64,000 nt of DNA from Candidatus Symbiopectobacterium sp. NZEC151 (GCF_025962655.1 NZ_JAGFPE010000003.1:310001-374000), one strand, 5' to 3'. Shown: positions 49,357 to 59,920, counted from the stretch's first letter. Translations and numbers: made by a program. The notes: generated by a model not told the origin, from the sequence alone.

Positions 49357-49760
49357 CGATTATTTCCTTTTGCTATGGTCCACGCGGACATCAATCACGC
49401 GGGTGTTGGCACTCAATGCGACTCAGCAAAACCAAGCGTTTAACGTCGCCAAATATCCCGTAGTCGATATAACGCACTACATGATTTATCACCAGCAGTG
49501 AAACTCACTAATTGTTAACGCGATATTAACTATAGTGCATGGAACGACGATTCCTAGCGGAATAGGGAGGAAAAGTCCCTTTCCGGCGGCATTTCGGATT
49601 TGTCCGTGGGAATGAAGGGCGGGTAAAAATCAAATAAAAACAGCCTAATCAATTGATAAATAGTCATAAAATAAAACCGACGTTTAAAAGGCCGGACACT
49701 ACGCCCGAGTCCTTTTAAACGCCGGTTTTTTAACCGACAACACCGCACTCGCGGGAAAAA
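49357..49760. other. Spacer between osmY and prfC
   Basis: About 400 bp without a gene; it contains the osmY promoter and, next to prfC, a hairpin (49681-49721). Confidence 0.5.
49681..49721 (-). terminator. Likely terminator of prfC
   Basis: CGTTTAAAAGG (49681-49691) pairs with CCTTTTAAACG (49711-49721), 40 bp beyond the prfC stop; on the minus strand it is followed by TCGGTTTTATTTT. Confidence 0.65.
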
Positions 49761-51350
49761 TCAGTGTTCGCGGGTTTTGAAGAAGGTGACGTCCGGGTAG
49801 CGTTCCTGCGTCAAATTCAGGTTTACCATGGTCGGTGCCACATAAGCCAGGTTGTCGCCGCCATCAAGCGCCAGATGCAACTCGTTCTTGCGCTTGAACT
49901 CTTCAAATTTCTTCGCATCGGCACACTCAACCCAACGTGCGGTGGAGACGTTGACCGATTCATAGATGGCTTCCACGTTGTACTCTGACTTCAGGCGCGC
50001 CACTACCACGTCAAACTGCAACACCCCCACGGCCCCAACAATCAAATCGTTGTTGGCCAGCGGGCGGAACACCTGCACCGCCCCCTCTTCCGAGAGTTGC
50101 ACCAATCCTTTGAGCAGTTGTTTCTGCTTTAACGGATCGCGCAGACGGATGCGGCGGAACAGTTCCGGCGCAAAGTTCGGGATACCGGTGAATTTCATCT
50201 CTTCACCCTGGGTAAAGGTATCGCCAATCTGGATGGTGCCGTGGTTGTGCAACCCAATGATATCGCCGGGGAATGCCTCTTCCACATGGGAACGGTCACC
50301 CGCCATAAAGGTCAGCGCATCGGAAATGACCACATCCTTGCCGGTACGCACCTGACGCAGCTTCATGCTCTTTTCATACTTGCCGGACACCACGCGCATA
50401 AAGGCGACGCGGTCACGGTGTTTCGGGTCCATGTTCGCCTGAATCTTGAACACGAAACCGGTGAATTTCTCTTCCTGCGCGGTAACGGTGCGGGTGTCGG
50501 TCTTACGCGGCATCGGCGCAGGTGCCCAGGCGACCAGTCCATCCAGCATGTGATCGACACCGAAGTTGCCCAGCGCGGTGCCGAAGAACACCGGCGTCAA
50601 CGCACCAGACAGGAAAGCCTCCAGCTCAAATTCATGAGAAGCGCCCTGCACCAGTTCCAGCTCTTCGCGCAACTGTGCGGCCAGATCTTCACCGACGGCC
50701 TTATCCAGATCCGGATTATCCAACCCTTTGACAATACGCACTTCCTGGATCGTATGGCCCTTCCCGGTCTGGTAGAGGTAGGTTTCGTCTTTGTACAGGT
50801 GGTAAACGCCCTTGAACAGCTTGCCGCAGCCGATCGGCCAGGTGATCGGCGCACAATCGATTTTCAGTTCGCTTTCCACTTCATCCAACACTTCCATCGG
50901 ATCGCGGATATCGCGGTCGAGTTTGTTCATAAACGTCAGAATTGGCGTATCGCGCAGACGCGTCACTTCCATCAGCTTGCGGGTACGATCTTCCACCCCT
51001 TTTGCCGCATCGATCACCATCAGGCAGCAGTCCACCGCCGTCAACGTGCGGTAGGTATCTTCGGAGAAGTCTTCGTGCCCCGGGGTATCCAGCAAGTTGA
51101 CCAGCGCCTCCCGATACGGGAACTGCATCACTGACGTAGTGATGGAGATACCACGCTGCTTTTCCATCTCCATCCAGTCTGATTTGGCGTGCTGGTTCGA
51201 GCCGCGCCCCTTCACCGTCCCGGCGGTCTGAATGGCCTGTCCGAACAGCAGTACCTTCTCGGTAATGGTGGTTTTACCGGCATCGGGGTGAGAGATAATG
51301 GCGAACGTTCTGCGTTTCGCAACTTCGCGGGCGTATTCACTTGGAGACAT
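49761..51350 (-). CDS. prfC: Peptide chain release factor 3 (RF3)
   Basis: 529 aa from the ATG at 51348-51350 ([20 protein letters not shown]), the E. coli length; an upstream start at 51377 adds nine atypical residues. GTPase of the EF-G/EF-Tu class: G1 [10 protein letters not shown]3 [11 protein letters not shown]4 FMNKLDRD. Recycles RF1/RF2 from the ribosome after termination. Confidence 0.97.
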   Translation of the reverse strand: MSPSEYAREVAKRRTFAIISHPDAGKTTITEKVLLFGQAIQTAGTVKGRGSNQHAKSDWMEMEKQRGISITTSVMQFPYREALVNLLDTPGHEDFSEDTYRTLTAVDCCLMVIDAAKGVEDRTRKLMEVTRLRDTPILTFMNKLDRDIRDPMEVLDEVESELKIDCAPITWPIGCGKLFKGVYHLYKDETYLYQTGKGHTIQEVRIVKGLDNPDLDKAVGEDLAAQLREELELVQGASHEFELEAFLSGALTPVFFGTALGNFGVDHMLDGLVAWAPAPMPRKTDTRTVTAQEEKFTGFVFKIQANMDPKHRDRVAFMRVVSGKYEKSMKLRQVRTGKDVVISDALTFMAGDRSHVEEAFPGDIIGLHNHGTIQIGDTFTQGEEMKFTGIPNFAPELFRRIRLRDPLKQKQLLKGLVQLSEEGAVQVFRPLANNDLIVGAVGVLQFDVVVARLKSEYNVEAIYESVNVSTARWVECADAKKFEEFKRKNELHLALDGGDNLAYVAPTMVNLNLTQERYPDVTFFKTREH

Positions 51351-51597
51351 GATTTTCAGGTTTCTTATGTTAACCACCCGGCGAGAGCATCGGCATCAGG
51401 ATGTTCGCGTCAGGCAAAGTGGGAAAAAATCGTATTAGCCGGGTATTTTCCCTGATTTGTGGGTGAGACACAATCAATCGGCGCATATTCGCGCAATACG
51501 TTGGAAATAAAAGGCAACGTATCCCCACAAGCGCCAGAGAAAGAAATCTGGCATGCTGTTTTCACCCTGCCCCGTCTGCTACCCATCAGGAACAACG

Positions 51598-52371
51598 ATG
51601 AAAGATTGGAACCCCGCGCTCTATTTACGCTTTGCCAATGAACGCACCCGCCCGGCACAAGAACTGGTTGCCCGCATTGCACATCCGCATCCCAACACCG
51701 TCAGCGATCTGGGCTGCGGGCCGGGTAACAGCACTGAGCTGTTAGCGCAGGCGTGGCCGCACGCGACGGTGACGGGCGTCGATACTTCGGCAGCCATGCT
51801 GGCACAAGCACGCGAACGCCTGCCGCAGCAGCGGTTTGTGCAAGCAGATATCGCCACCTGGCGGCCCGCGCAGCCACAGGATGTGATTTATGCCAACGCC
51901 TCGTTGCAATGGGTGCCGGAGCATGCACAGCTGTTTCCGCATTTGGCACAGCAGCTGGCTCAAGGGGGTATGCTGGCGGTACAGATGCCGGATAACCTGG
52001 ACGAACCCAGCCACCGGCTGATGCGCACGGTGGCCGAACAGGGACGCTGGCGTGATAAAATAGGTGATACCGCCAGTGTGCGCCAGCGCCTGCTCACCAG
52101 CAGCGCCTATTACGATCTGCTGACCAATGCCGGTTGCGACGTCGACCTGTGGCGCACCACTTACTATCACCCGATGGATGACGCACAGGCGATTGTCGAT
52201 TGGCTTCGCGCCACCGGCCTGCGCCCTTTCCTTGCGCCGCTTGACGACGCCGAACAGGCCGCCTTTCTTGCTAGCTATCGCCAACATCTGGAAACGGCCT
52301 ACCCGCCACACGCCGACGGCAAACGCCTGCTGGCGTTCCCGCGTCTGTTTATTGTGGCACGCAAACGCTAA
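51598..52371 (+). CDS. tam: Trans-aconitate 2-methyltransferase Tam
   Basis: 257 aa from the ATG at 51598 ([20 protein letters not shown]). SAM-binding motif [14 protein letters not shown], post-motif [12 protein letters not shown] and [12 protein letters not shown]. Methylates trans-aconitate, a by-product that inhibits aconitase. Divergent from prfC. Confidence 0.94.
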   Translation: MKDWNPALYLRFANERTRPAQELVARIAHPHPNTVSDLGCGPGNSTELLAQAWPHATVTGVDTSAAMLAQARERLPQQRFVQADIATWRPAQPQDVIYANASLQWVPEHAQLFPHLAQQLAQGGMLAVQMPDNLDEPSHRLMRTVAEQGRWRDKIGDTASVRQRLLTSSAYYDLLTNAGCDVDLWRTTYYHPMDDAQAIVDWLRATGLRPFLAPLDDAEQAAFLASYRQHLETAYPPHADGKRLLAFPRLFIVARKR

Positions 52372-52388
52372 GTGACAGACAAAGAAAA

Positions 52389-52406
52389 GGCCCGCGCTGG
52401 CGGGCC
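52389..52406 (-). terminator. Terminator of the gntP-family gene
   Basis: GGCCCGC/GCGGGCC stem with a 4-nt loop; on the minus strand followed by TTTTCTTT. It also lies 17 bp after the convergent tam stop, so it may serve both. Confidence 0.8.
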
Positions 52407-52433
52407 TGAAGCAATCAAGACAACGGTAAAGGG

Positions 52434-53771
52434 TTATACCACCAGCGAAAGCAGCAGCACGATCAGTAATCCCACCACCGAGTTGGTCAGTTCCAACAGC
52501 CCCCAGGTTTTGAAGGTGTCCTTAATCGACAGCCCAAAATACTCCTTAAACAACCAGAACGCGGCATCGTTAACGTGAGTCAGAGTGTTACTCCCGGAGG
52601 CGGTGGCGAGCACCATCAGCGCCGGGTTGACGTTAAAGGTGGTGATCATCGGACCGACAATCCCAGCCGCCGTGATGGCGGAGACGGTACCAGCACCGGT
52701 AGCAAGACGCAGCAGTACGGTGATAAACCAGGCCATGATCAGCGGTGACACCGATGAATGGCGCATCATATCCGCAATATAATCGCCGACGCCGGTGTCC
52801 ATGATAATTTGTTTAAACGCGCCGCCCGCACCGATGATAAACACCACCATGGCTACTTTTTCAATGGCAACGGTGTAGGATTTCATGACGTCGGACATAC
52901 TTCTGCCGCGATTAACGCCAAAAGCAAACAGGCTGACCAATACCGCAATCAACATACTGATTTGCGCACTGCCGATAAAATTAAGGAAAGGCAGCACCAC
53001 GCTATTTTTGGCAATAAACAGCTTCAGCACGGTAACACCGGTAATAATCATCGCCGGGATCAAGGGCACCAACAGGCTGATCGCAAAGCTTGGCATTTCA
53101 TCATCAGAAAATACCTTTTGCGATTCCAATAATTCGGGAATGGGACGATCCAAATTCCCCAGCAGTTTGGGTAACAGGATGCCCGAGCAAATTACGGTAG
53201 GGATGGCAACGATAATGCCATAAATATACACCATCCCCATATCTGCATGGAATGCAGTCACCAGCGCCGTGGGGCCGGGCTGAGGTGGGAACAGGCTGTG
53301 CGCCGTGGTGGCGGCGGCGACCATGGTGATACCCAGTTTCAGGAAAGGAATTTTTGCTTCTCGGGCGATGCTGATAATCAGTGGAGCCAAAATCAGGAAG
53401 GCCACTTCGTAGAACATAGCCAGACCGAAAATCAAGCCAATCACCAGAATGGCCCATTGAACTTTCTGTGGCCCGAATTTTTTCAGTAACGTTGATGAAA
53501 CCCGCTGCGCCGCACCGGAATCCACCATCAATTTACCCAGAATGGCACCAAACAGAATAATTAATGCCAGATGCCCCAGCGTACTGCCGACGCCATTTTC
53601 AATCGATTTACCAATTGCCTCAAGTGGTAACCCTTCACACACCCCGACAAAAACCGCCGCCAGCAGCAGTGCCAACATCCCGTTAATTTTAAATTTCATA
53701 TTTAAAATTAACAGCAAAACGACGCCCAGAGCCACCCATATAATGGGCAGCGCCTCAATAATGAAATTCAT
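52434..53771 (-). CDS. GntP-family gluconate/H+ symporter
   Basis: 445 aa from the ATG at 53769-53771 (MNFIIEALPIIWVALG), with GGGGAAA upstream. About twelve membrane segments; family blocks GVGSTLGHLALIILFGAILGKLMVDSGAAQR, FYEVAFLILAPLI, PPQPGPTALV and TGAGTVSAITAAG. Takes up gluconate or a related sugar acid. It stands alone, with no kinase or GntR beside it. A CRP-type palindrome is upstream. Confidence 0.9.
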   Translation of the reverse strand: MNFIIEALPIIWVALGVVLLLILNMKFKINGMLALLLAAVFVGVCEGLPLEAIGKSIENGVGSTLGHLALIILFGAILGKLMVDSGAAQRVSSTLLKKFGPQKVQWAILVIGLIFGLAMFYEVAFLILAPLIISIAREAKIPFLKLGITMVAAATTAHSLFPPQPGPTALVTAFHADMGMVYIYGIIVAIPTVICSGILLPKLLGNLDRPIPELLESQKVFSDDEMPSFAISLLVPLIPAMIITGVTVLKLFIAKNSVVLPFLNFIGSAQISMLIAVLVSLFAFGVNRGRSMSDVMKSYTVAIEKVAMVVFIIGAGGAFKQIIMDTGVGDYIADMMRHSSVSPLIMAWFITVLLRLATGAGTVSAITAAGIVGPMITTFNVNPALMVLATASGSNTLTHVNDAAFWLFKEYFGLSIKDTFKTWGLLELTNSVVGLLIVLLLSLVV

Positions 53772-54088
53772 ATTTTCCCCGTAAACATTGAATAAAAAAA
53801 CCAAATTAGTCGGACATTTCTTTTCTACATACATGACCACAGCAAAACATGTCCTACCAATTAGGCGCCCACCCTGCGCCAAAAACTGTGATGAAGATTA
53901 AAAATTTTTTTATGGGGAAAATGACCACTACTTCTACGTGATTTAAATCACATAAAGAAATGCAACGTATACGATAAACATGCAATAAATGAGAAACGTA
54001 TTATACCAATAAGGTTAAGAGGGAAACCAAAAGGCGGGAAGTGGCACGGCAGCACGCGACAACACGCGCCACCGTTATCGATCTCGTA
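53772..54088 (-). promoter_or_regulatory. gntP upstream region with a CRP-like palindrome
   Basis: 317 bp without a gene. CGTGA-TTTAAA-TCACA at 53937-53952 is a near-perfect CRP site. ACCAATTA-like half-sites nearby (around 53855) resemble UxuR/ExuR-type operators but are too short to assign. Confidence 0.65.
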
Positions 54089-54766
54089 CTATGACTCGGA
54101 CTTGTCCGTTTTCTCCTCCGGCACAAGCGCTGAGCGACTCTCGTCATCTTCCTTCACCGGCGTGTTGGCGGTGAGCAGATAGGGTGACTGCTGCCAGCGG
54201 CTGCGGCGGTACTGCAACAGCGTGCGGGCCAGAATAATGCCGATCGCCAAGGCCAGCAGAATCATCAGGCGTAAGATATTGGTGGTATTGTCGACCTGCT
54301 TGGCGTCGGTCGCCAACACGTGAGTGTCGAGCGTCATACGCAGAAAACCGATCGGGCCATCCTTGCCGTTGATGGGCTGCACAATCTGGTGGTTGAAATA
54401 GCTACCCACCCGCTTACCATCCAGCGCCAGCCGGTCGCGCACCACGACCTCTTCCCCGGTGCGGGCAATCAACGAACCGTCCTGCTGATAGAGTGCCGCG
54501 TCAAGAATACGGCTATTTTGCGTTAACTGCGCCAGCATCGTGCTGATTTTCTGGCTGTTATCATCGTTGCTTTCCATCAGCGGCGTCAGGCTGAACGCCA
54601 CCTGCCGCGCCAGCGTGCGCGCAATGTCTTCAACCTGCTCTGAACGCGCCATTTGATGGCTCAGGCTGAAATAGGACGCCCCCTGCATCAATGCGACCAG
54701 CAGCGCCAGGCAGATCAGCACAATAGCGGTACGGTGTAAGCGGAATTTTAACCGGGTGTGGACCAT
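54089..54766 (-). CDS. Membrane protein Smp (YtjB/AhpA)
   Basis: 225 aa. N-terminal membrane helix (about 14-33), periplasmic domain (about 34-165) and second helix (166-186, ILRLMILLALAIGIILART), then a polar cytoplasmic tail. Matches the SMP family found divergent from serB across enterobacteria. Function not well known. Confidence 0.9.
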   Translation of the reverse strand: MVHTRLKFRLHRTAIVLICLALLVALMQGASYFSLSHQMARSEQVEDIARTLARQVAFSLTPLMESNDDNSQKISTMLAQLTQNSRILDAALYQQDGSLIARTGEEVVVRDRLALDGKRVGSYFNHQIVQPINGKDGPIGFLRMTLDTHVLATDAKQVDNTTNILRLMILLALAIGIILARTLLQYRRSRWQQSPYLLTANTPVKEDDESRSALVPEEKTDKSES

Positions 54767-54907
54767 GAGAATCCCTGAGCGATTTGCATACTTTCATGTT
54801 GCCAGAAGCGATAGCGATAGGATAGCTTGTTGCCCTGTTTTCTGAGTGATGTTCTGTTATGTTTACCCGCGTCAGTACGCGCTTTTTTTGCCAGAAGAGG
54901 ATGCCCC

Positions 54908-55885
54908 ATGCCGAATAGTCAGACCTACCGCGATCTCCCTAACGAGATTAACTGTTGGCCGGGACTGCCGTTATCACTCAGCGGTGATGAAGTGATGCCG
55001 CTCGACTACCGCGCGGGGGACACCGGCTGGCTGCTCTACGGCGACGTGCTCGATAAAAACTTGCTCACGCGTTACCAGCGCAAGCTCGGTGCGGCAATGG
55101 TGATCGTCAGCGCCTGGAACGTAGAGGACTATCAGGTGGTGCGTTTGGCCGGTTCGCTCACGCCGCGCGCCACCAAACTGGCTCACGAGCTGGGGATGGA
55201 TGTGGCGCCGATGTGCAACACCCCGACGCTGCGTGCCCCCGGTTTGCTGGTAATGGACATGGACTCCACCGCCATCCAGATTGAGTGTATTGATGAAATC
55301 GCCAAACTGGCCGGCACCGGAGAAAAGGTGTCCGCGATTACCGAGCGGGCAATGCGCGGTGAGCTGGATTTCTCCGCCAGCCTGCGCGAACGCGTGGGTA
55401 CCCTGAAGGGAGCCGATGCCGATATCCTGCAAAAAGTGCGTAAGGATCTGCCGCTGATGCCGGGGTTGATCTATATGGTCGAGCAGTTGCAGGCCGCGGG
55501 CTGGCACGTTGCCATTGCGTCCGGCGGCTTTACCTATTTCGCCGATCACCTGAAAGAGAAACTCGGCCTGGTAGCGGCAGTGGCTAACGAAATGGGCCTG
55601 CGCGACGGTAAATTGACCGGCGAAGTGGTCGGCCCGATCGTCGATGCCAAATATAAAGCCAAAACCCTGCGCCAACTGGCAGAAAAGCTGGAGATCCCCG
55701 AAGAGCAGACCATTGCCATCGGTGACGGTGCTAACGATCTGGTGATGATCAAGGCATCTGGACTCGGCATCGCCTATCATGCCAAACCCAAAGTGAATGA
55801 GCAGGCCCCCGTCAGCATCCGCCATGCCGATTTAACCGGCGTCATGTGCGTACTGAGCGGCAGCCTGCGGCACGAAAAACGCTAA
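54908..55885 (+). CDS. serB: Phosphoserine phosphatase SerB
   Basis: 325 aa from the ATG at 54908 (MPNSQTYRDLPNEINCWPG); the AAGAGGATG upstream gives the ribosome site. HAD motif I DMDSTAIQIECIDE, motif II ASGGFTYF, motif III-IV KAKTLR and GDGANDLVMI. Last step of serine synthesis. Followed 17 bp later by radA. Confidence 0.96.
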   Translation: MPNSQTYRDLPNEINCWPGLPLSLSGDEVMPLDYRAGDTGWLLYGDVLDKNLLTRYQRKLGAAMVIVSAWNVEDYQVVRLAGSLTPRATKLAHELGMDVAPMCNTPTLRAPGLLVMDMDSTAIQIECIDEIAKLAGTGEKVSAITERAMRGELDFSASLRERVGTLKGADADILQKVRKDLPLMPGLIYMVEQLQAAGWHVAIASGGFTYFADHLKEKLGLVAAVANEMGLRDGKLTGEVVGPIVDAKYKAKTLRQLAEKLEIPEEQTIAIGDGANDLVMIKASGLGIAYHAKPKVNEQAPVSIRHADLTGVMCVLSGSLRHEKR

Positions 55886-55902
55886 CAGCAGTGAGGTGAA
55901 CC

Positions 55903-57285
55903 GTGGCAAAAGCCGTTAAACGCGCCTTCGTTTGCAACGAATGTGGTGCCGACTACCCGCGCTGGCAGGGCCAATGCAGCGCCTGCAACGCCTGGAACAC
56001 CATTACCGAAGTGCGGCTGGCCGCCGCCGCGACCTCCCGCACCGATCGCCGTACCGGCTATGCGGGCGACCACGAGGGCATCAGCCGCGTACAAAAGCTG
56101 TCTGACATCAGCCTGGAAGCGCTGCCGCGCTTTTCTACCGGCTTTAGCGAGTTCGATCGCGTGTTGGGCGGCGGCGTGGTGCCCGGCAGCGCCATTCTGA
56201 TCGGGGGCAACCCCGGCGCGGGGAAAAGTACCCTGCTACTGCAAACCCTGTGCAAACTTTCCGAGCAGATGAAAACCCTGTACGTCACCGGGGAAGAGTC
56301 GCTCCAGCAGGTGGCGATGCGCGCGCACCGCTTGGGCCTGCCGACCCAGCACCTCAACATGCTGTCGGAAACCAGCATCGAACAAATCTGCCTGATTGCC
56401 GAACAGGAACAGCCCAGGCTGATGGTTATCGACTCGATTCAGGTGATGCATCTGGCCGATATCCAATCCTCCCCCGGCAGCGTGGCGCAGGTGCGGGAAA
56501 CCGCCGCCTATCTCACCCGTTTTGCCAAAACGCGCGGTGTCGCTATCGTGATGGTGGGCCACGTCACCAAAGACGGTTCATTGGCCGGTCCCAAGGTGCT
56601 GGAGCACTGCATTGACTGCTCCGTGCTGCTCGACGGCGATGCGGATTCCCGTTTCCGTACCCTGCGCAGCCACAAAAACCGTTTCGGTGCCGTCAACGAA
56701 TTGGGCGTTTTCGCCATGACCGAGCAAGGATTACGCGAAGTCAGCAACCCCTCCGCCATTTTTCTCAGCCGGGGTGATGAAGTCATGTCCGGCAGTTCCG
56801 TTATGGTGGTGTGGGAAGGCACGCGTCCACTGCTGGTAGAGATTCAGGCGTTGGTCGATCACTCGATGATGGCCAACCCGCGTCGCGTCGCAGTTGGTCT
56901 GGAACAGAACCGGCTGGCGCTCCTGCTCGCCGTGCTGCATCGCCACGGCGGGCTGCAAATGGCGGATCAGGATGTGTTCGTGAACGTGGTCGGCGGCGTA
57001 AAGGTCACCGAAACCAGCGCCGACCTGGCACTGCTGTTATCGCTGGTCTCCAGCCTGCGCGACAGGCCGCTGCCGCAAGATCTGGTGGTGTTCGGCGAAG
57101 TGGGGCTGTCTGGCGAGATAAGGCCGGTGCCCAGCGGTCAGGAACGTATTTCCGAAGCGGCCAAGCACGGCTTCAAACGCGCTATCGTCCCGCATGCCAA
57201 TGCGCCAAAACGCCCACCCGCCAATATGCAGGTGTTTGGCGTGAAAAAGCTGACTGACGCACTGGCGATCCTCGACGATCTTTAA
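55903..57285 (+). CDS. radA: DNA repair protein RadA (Sms)
   Basis: 460 aa, GTG start with GAGGTGA upstream. Zinc finger CNECGADYPRWQGQCSAC, Walker A GGNPGAGKST, the RadA-specific KNRFGAVNE motif, and a C-terminal Lon-like domain (PQDLVVFGEVGLSGEIRPV). A RecA-like helicase for branch migration in recombination. In one transcription unit with serB. Confidence 0.97.
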   Translation: MAKAVKRAFVCNECGADYPRWQGQCSACNAWNTITEVRLAAAATSRTDRRTGYAGDHEGISRVQKLSDISLEALPRFSTGFSEFDRVLGGGVVPGSAILIGGNPGAGKSTLLLQTLCKLSEQMKTLYVTGEESLQQVAMRAHRLGLPTQHLNMLSETSIEQICLIAEQEQPRLMVIDSIQVMHLADIQSSPGSVAQVRETAAYLTRFAKTRGVAIVMVGHVTKDGSLAGPKVLEHCIDCSVLLDGDADSRFRTLRSHKNRFGAVNELGVFAMTEQGLREVSNPSAIFLSRGDEVMSGSSVMVVWEGTRPLLVEIQALVDHSMMANPRRVAVGLEQNRLALLLAVLHRHGGLQMADQDVFVNVVGGVKVTETSADLALLLSLVSSLRDRPLPQDLVVFGEVGLSGEIRPVPSGQERISEAAKHGFKRAIVPHANAPKRPPANMQVFGVKKLTDALAILDDL

Positions 57286-57333
57286 TACCCAAGCAGCGGG
57301 AACAGGCGCGCAGGTTGCGTATGCTTGTGGTAT

Positions 57334-57370
57334 CTTGGTTTAGCATGCTAAACACACGTGCTAAACCAAG
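57334..57370 (+). promoter_or_regulatory. NadR operator with three half-sites before nadR
   Basis: GGTTTA-gcatgc-TAAACA (57337-57354) matches the NadR box TGTTTA-N6-TAAACA at 11 of 12 positions. A third half-site (TGCTAAACC, 57359-57367) makes a larger 12-bp inverted repeat, 57334-57345 with 57359-57370. It ends 11 bp before the nadR ATG, which fits autorepression. Confidence 0.75.
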
Positions 57371-57381
57371 AGTGCCTGACG

Positions 57382-58641
57382 ATGTCATCTTTTGATTACC
57401 TGAAACCTGCCATCCGCAAGAAAGGGTGTACCCTTCAGCAGGTTGCCGACGCAACCGGCATGACCAAGGGCTATCTCAGCCAGTTGCTGAATGCCAAGAT
57501 CAAAAACCCCAGCGCTCAAAAGCTGGAAGCACTGCACCGCTTTTTGGAACTGGAATTTCCTCGCCACGATAAAACCATCGGGGTGGTGTTCGGCAAATTT
57601 TATCCGCTGCACACCGGCCATATCTACCTGATCCAGCGCGCCTGTAGTCAGGTTGATGAATTGCATGTGATCCTGGGTTACGACGAATCGCGTGACCGCT
57701 TGCTGTTTGAACACAGCGCGATGTCGCAGCAGCCCACCGTGAGCGATCGTCTGCGTTGGCTGCTACAAACTTTTAAATATCAGAAGAATATCCGCATTCA
57801 CGCCTTTAACGAAGAAGGCATGGAGCCCTACCCGCACGGCTGGGATGTATGGAGCCGCGGCATCAAAGCCTTTATGCAAGAGAAGGCGATTGAGCCCAAC
57901 TTTGTCTATACCAGCGAAGCCAAAGATGCCCCGCAGTATCGGGAGCAGTTGGGCATCGACGCGGTGCTGGTTGACCCGGAACGATCGTTTATGAACATCA
58001 GCGGCGCACAGATCCGCCACGATCCGTTCCGCTATTGGGATTATATTCCCACTGAAGTGAAGCCCTTTTTCGTGCGCACCGTCGCCATTCTCGGCGGCGA
58101 ATCTAGCGGTAAATCAACGCTGGTCAACAAGCTCGCCAACATATTCAACACCACCAGCGCCTGGGAGTTTGGCCGGGATTATGTCTTTTCCCATCTGGGC
58201 GGCGACGAGATGGCGCTGCAATATTCCGACTACGACAAAATCGCGCTAGGACAAGCTCAATACATTGATTTTGCAGTGAAATATGCCAATAAAGTGGCCT
58301 TTATCGATACCGATTTCATCACCACCCAGGCATTCTGCAAGCAGTATGAAGGGCGCGAACACCCCTTTGTTCAGGCGTTGATTGATGAATACCGGTTTGA
58401 TCTGGTGATCCTGCTGGAAAACAATACGCCGTGGGTCGCGGATGGGTTACGTAGCCTGGGGAGCAGTACCGCACGCAGCGCGTTCCAAACGCTGCTCAAA
58501 ACCATGCTGGTGAAGAATAACGCCCCTTATATACACGTGACCGAATCCGATTATGATTCGCGCTTCCTGCGTTGCGTGGAACTGGTGCAGCAAATGCTGT
58601 CGCACCGCACCTCTGGTGGGCCGGATACGCCGACGCTGTAA
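57382..58641 (+). CDS. nadR: NAD regulator/NMN adenylyltransferase/NR kinase NadR
   Basis: 419 aa from the ATG at 57382 (MSSFDYLKPAIRKKGCTLQQ); a start at 57358 would fall inside the operator. Helix-turn-helix at 15-55, NMN adenylyltransferase domain with FGKFYPLHTGHIYL, and ribosylnicotinamide kinase domain with Walker A GGESSGKST (about 240). Represses NAD synthesis and pyridine salvage genes when NAD is high. Follows radA as in E. coli. Confidence 0.97.
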   Translation: MSSFDYLKPAIRKKGCTLQQVADATGMTKGYLSQLLNAKIKNPSAQKLEALHRFLELEFPRHDKTIGVVFGKFYPLHTGHIYLIQRACSQVDELHVILGYDESRDRLLFEHSAMSQQPTVSDRLRWLLQTFKYQKNIRIHAFNEEGMEPYPHGWDVWSRGIKAFMQEKAIEPNFVYTSEAKDAPQYREQLGIDAVLVDPERSFMNISGAQIRHDPFRYWDYIPTEVKPFFVRTVAILGGESSGKSTLVNKLANIFNTTSAWEFGRDYVFSHLGGDEMALQYSDYDKIALGQAQYIDFAVKYANKVAFIDTDFITTQAFCKQYEGREHPFVQALIDEYRFDLVILLENNTPWVADGLRSLGSSTARSAFQTLLKTMLVKNNAPYIHVTESDYDSRFLRCVELVQQMLSHRTSGGPDTPTL

Positions 58642-58655
58642 TCAACCCGCGAGAT

Positions 58656-59261
58656 TCACCACTGCCAGCGGCGAGAGGGTGTCAGAATAGCAGGCAATGG
58701 GATGTCCCACGCTTCATTCGGGATGGCATCGACCTGCTGGCAGTCATGGGCCAAGCCAATCGGGTACGGCCCCCGCTGCTGCCAGCCCTGTAAGGTCCGG
58801 TCATAAAAGCCACCGCCCATCCCCAGCCGTTGCCCCTGCGCATCAAACGCCACCAGCGGGGTAAACAGCACATCGAGTTGGGTCAGCGGCAACACCCGGC
58901 GCACATCCAGACGCGGTTCAAAGATCTTCAGGCGGTTCTTCACCAGCGGCGTCTGCGCATCGTAGTGTAAAAACAGCAGATGTCCCGGCGAAAACGGGTG
59001 CAATACCGGCAGATACACCGCTTTTCCCTGCTGCCACAGACGTGCGATCAACGGCTGGGTATCCAGCTCACCGTCAAACGACAAAAACAGCGCAATCCGC
59101 TGTGCTTGCTGCACTTCAGGTTGTTCCAATGCGCGTTCGGCAATCTGCTGGGCAAACCAGGTTTGTTGCTGCTGCGTAAGCGCACGACGTAGTTGACGCA
59201 CGCGATCGCGCATGGCCTGACGCTGTTGCTGTGGCGAAACGGGCATGGACGCAGAATTCAT
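58656..59261 (-). CDS. fau: 5-formyltetrahydrofolate cyclo-ligase
   Basis: 201 aa from the ATG at 59259-59261; this start lacks a strong ribosome site, and internal ATGs (59246, 59213) are possible since the E. coli protein is 182 aa. A longer open frame reaches back through the 6S RNA gene and is rejected. Motifs: FLSFDGELDTQPLI, YLPVLHPFSPGHLLF, GQRLGMGGGFYDRTL. Converts 5-formyl-THF to 5,10-methenyl-THF. Co-transcribed after ssrS, the known ssrS-fau unit. Confidence 0.92.
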   Translation of the reverse strand: MNSASMPVSPQQQRQAMRDRVRQLRRALTQQQQTWFAQQIAERALEQPEVQQAQRIALFLSFDGELDTQPLIARLWQQGKAVYLPVLHPFSPGHLLFLHYDAQTPLVKNRLKIFEPRLDVRRVLPLTQLDVLFTPLVAFDAQGQRLGMGGGFYDRTLQGWQQRGPYPIGLAHDCQQVDAIPNEAWDIPLPAILTPSRRWQW

Positions 59262-59291
59262 AGGCAATAACAAGGAAAAGAAGGGGGAGAA

Positions 59292-59475
59292 GGGATCTCC
59301 GAGATGCCGCCGCAGGTGGTAACCCTTGAACCCTTGGTTCAAGGTGAACATACCGTCGCAACCATAAGGCTTCTCGGACGAACCGAGCATGCTCACCGGC
59401 TGCGGAGCGTTACATTCTGTTGGTTTGAAATATCGGCTCAGGGGACTGACCCGCAGACAAACACCTCAGAGAAAT
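59292..59475 (-). ncRNA. ssrS: 6S RNA
   Basis: 184 nt. The 5' end ATTTCTCTGAG pairs with the 3' CTCGGAGAT; the middle contains GGTTTGAAATATCGGCTCAGG-type sequence on one side, AGCATGCTCGGT and the conserved CTTGAACC/GGTTCAAGGG stem. 6S RNA mimics an open promoter and sequesters sigma-70 RNA polymerase in stationary phase. Flanked by zapA and fau as in E. coli. Confidence 0.96.
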
Positions 59476-59590
59476 TTTATTCTTTACTCGTGAATAACTC
59501 TATCACGCTTTATAGCGAAAAACATCGGCCAACTAACAAAAATCGATTTAAAAAACCAAAATGCGAGGCAAGGCGATAGCCCTCTTCGAC

Positions 59591-59920
59591 TTACTCGAAA
59601 GGTGTGCCCTGACGCTCGCTGATGCGCCCTTGCTCCAGCAACGCCTGCTCAATGGTCTGCTGCAACATGCGGATGCGCTGCTCCATATTCGCCGCGTAAT
59701 CACGCGTTTTCAGGCGTTCTTGCGCCAGTTCATGGCACACGTTCAGTGCAGCGATAAACACCAATTGTTCCGTGTTGGTCACGCGTGTGCGCACTTTGAG
59801 ATCCTGCAACCGCTGGTTAAGATCTTCCGCAGCCTGATTCAACGCTTCCTGTTGTTCCGGCGGACAATTGACTCTTAACGAACGGCCAAAGATTTGAATA
59901 TCTACTGGTTGTGCAGACAT
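59591..59920 (-). CDS. zapA: Cell division protein ZapA
   Basis: 109 aa, the E. coli length, from the ATG at 59918-59920 with AAGGGG upstream. N-terminal globular part ([20 protein letters not shown]) and long C-terminal coiled coil ([20 protein letters not shown]). Cross-links FtsZ filaments at the division site. Confidence 0.95.
   Translation of the reverse strand: MSAQPVDIQIFGRSLRVNCPPEQQEALNQAAEDLNQRLQDLKVRTRVTNTEQLVFIAALNVCHELAQERLKTRDYAANMEQRIRMLQQTIEQALLEQGRISERQGTPFE

Noticed and set aside
59262..59396. N-terminal extension of the fau reading frame
   Set aside because: It runs through the 6S RNA sequence and has no counterpart in the family.
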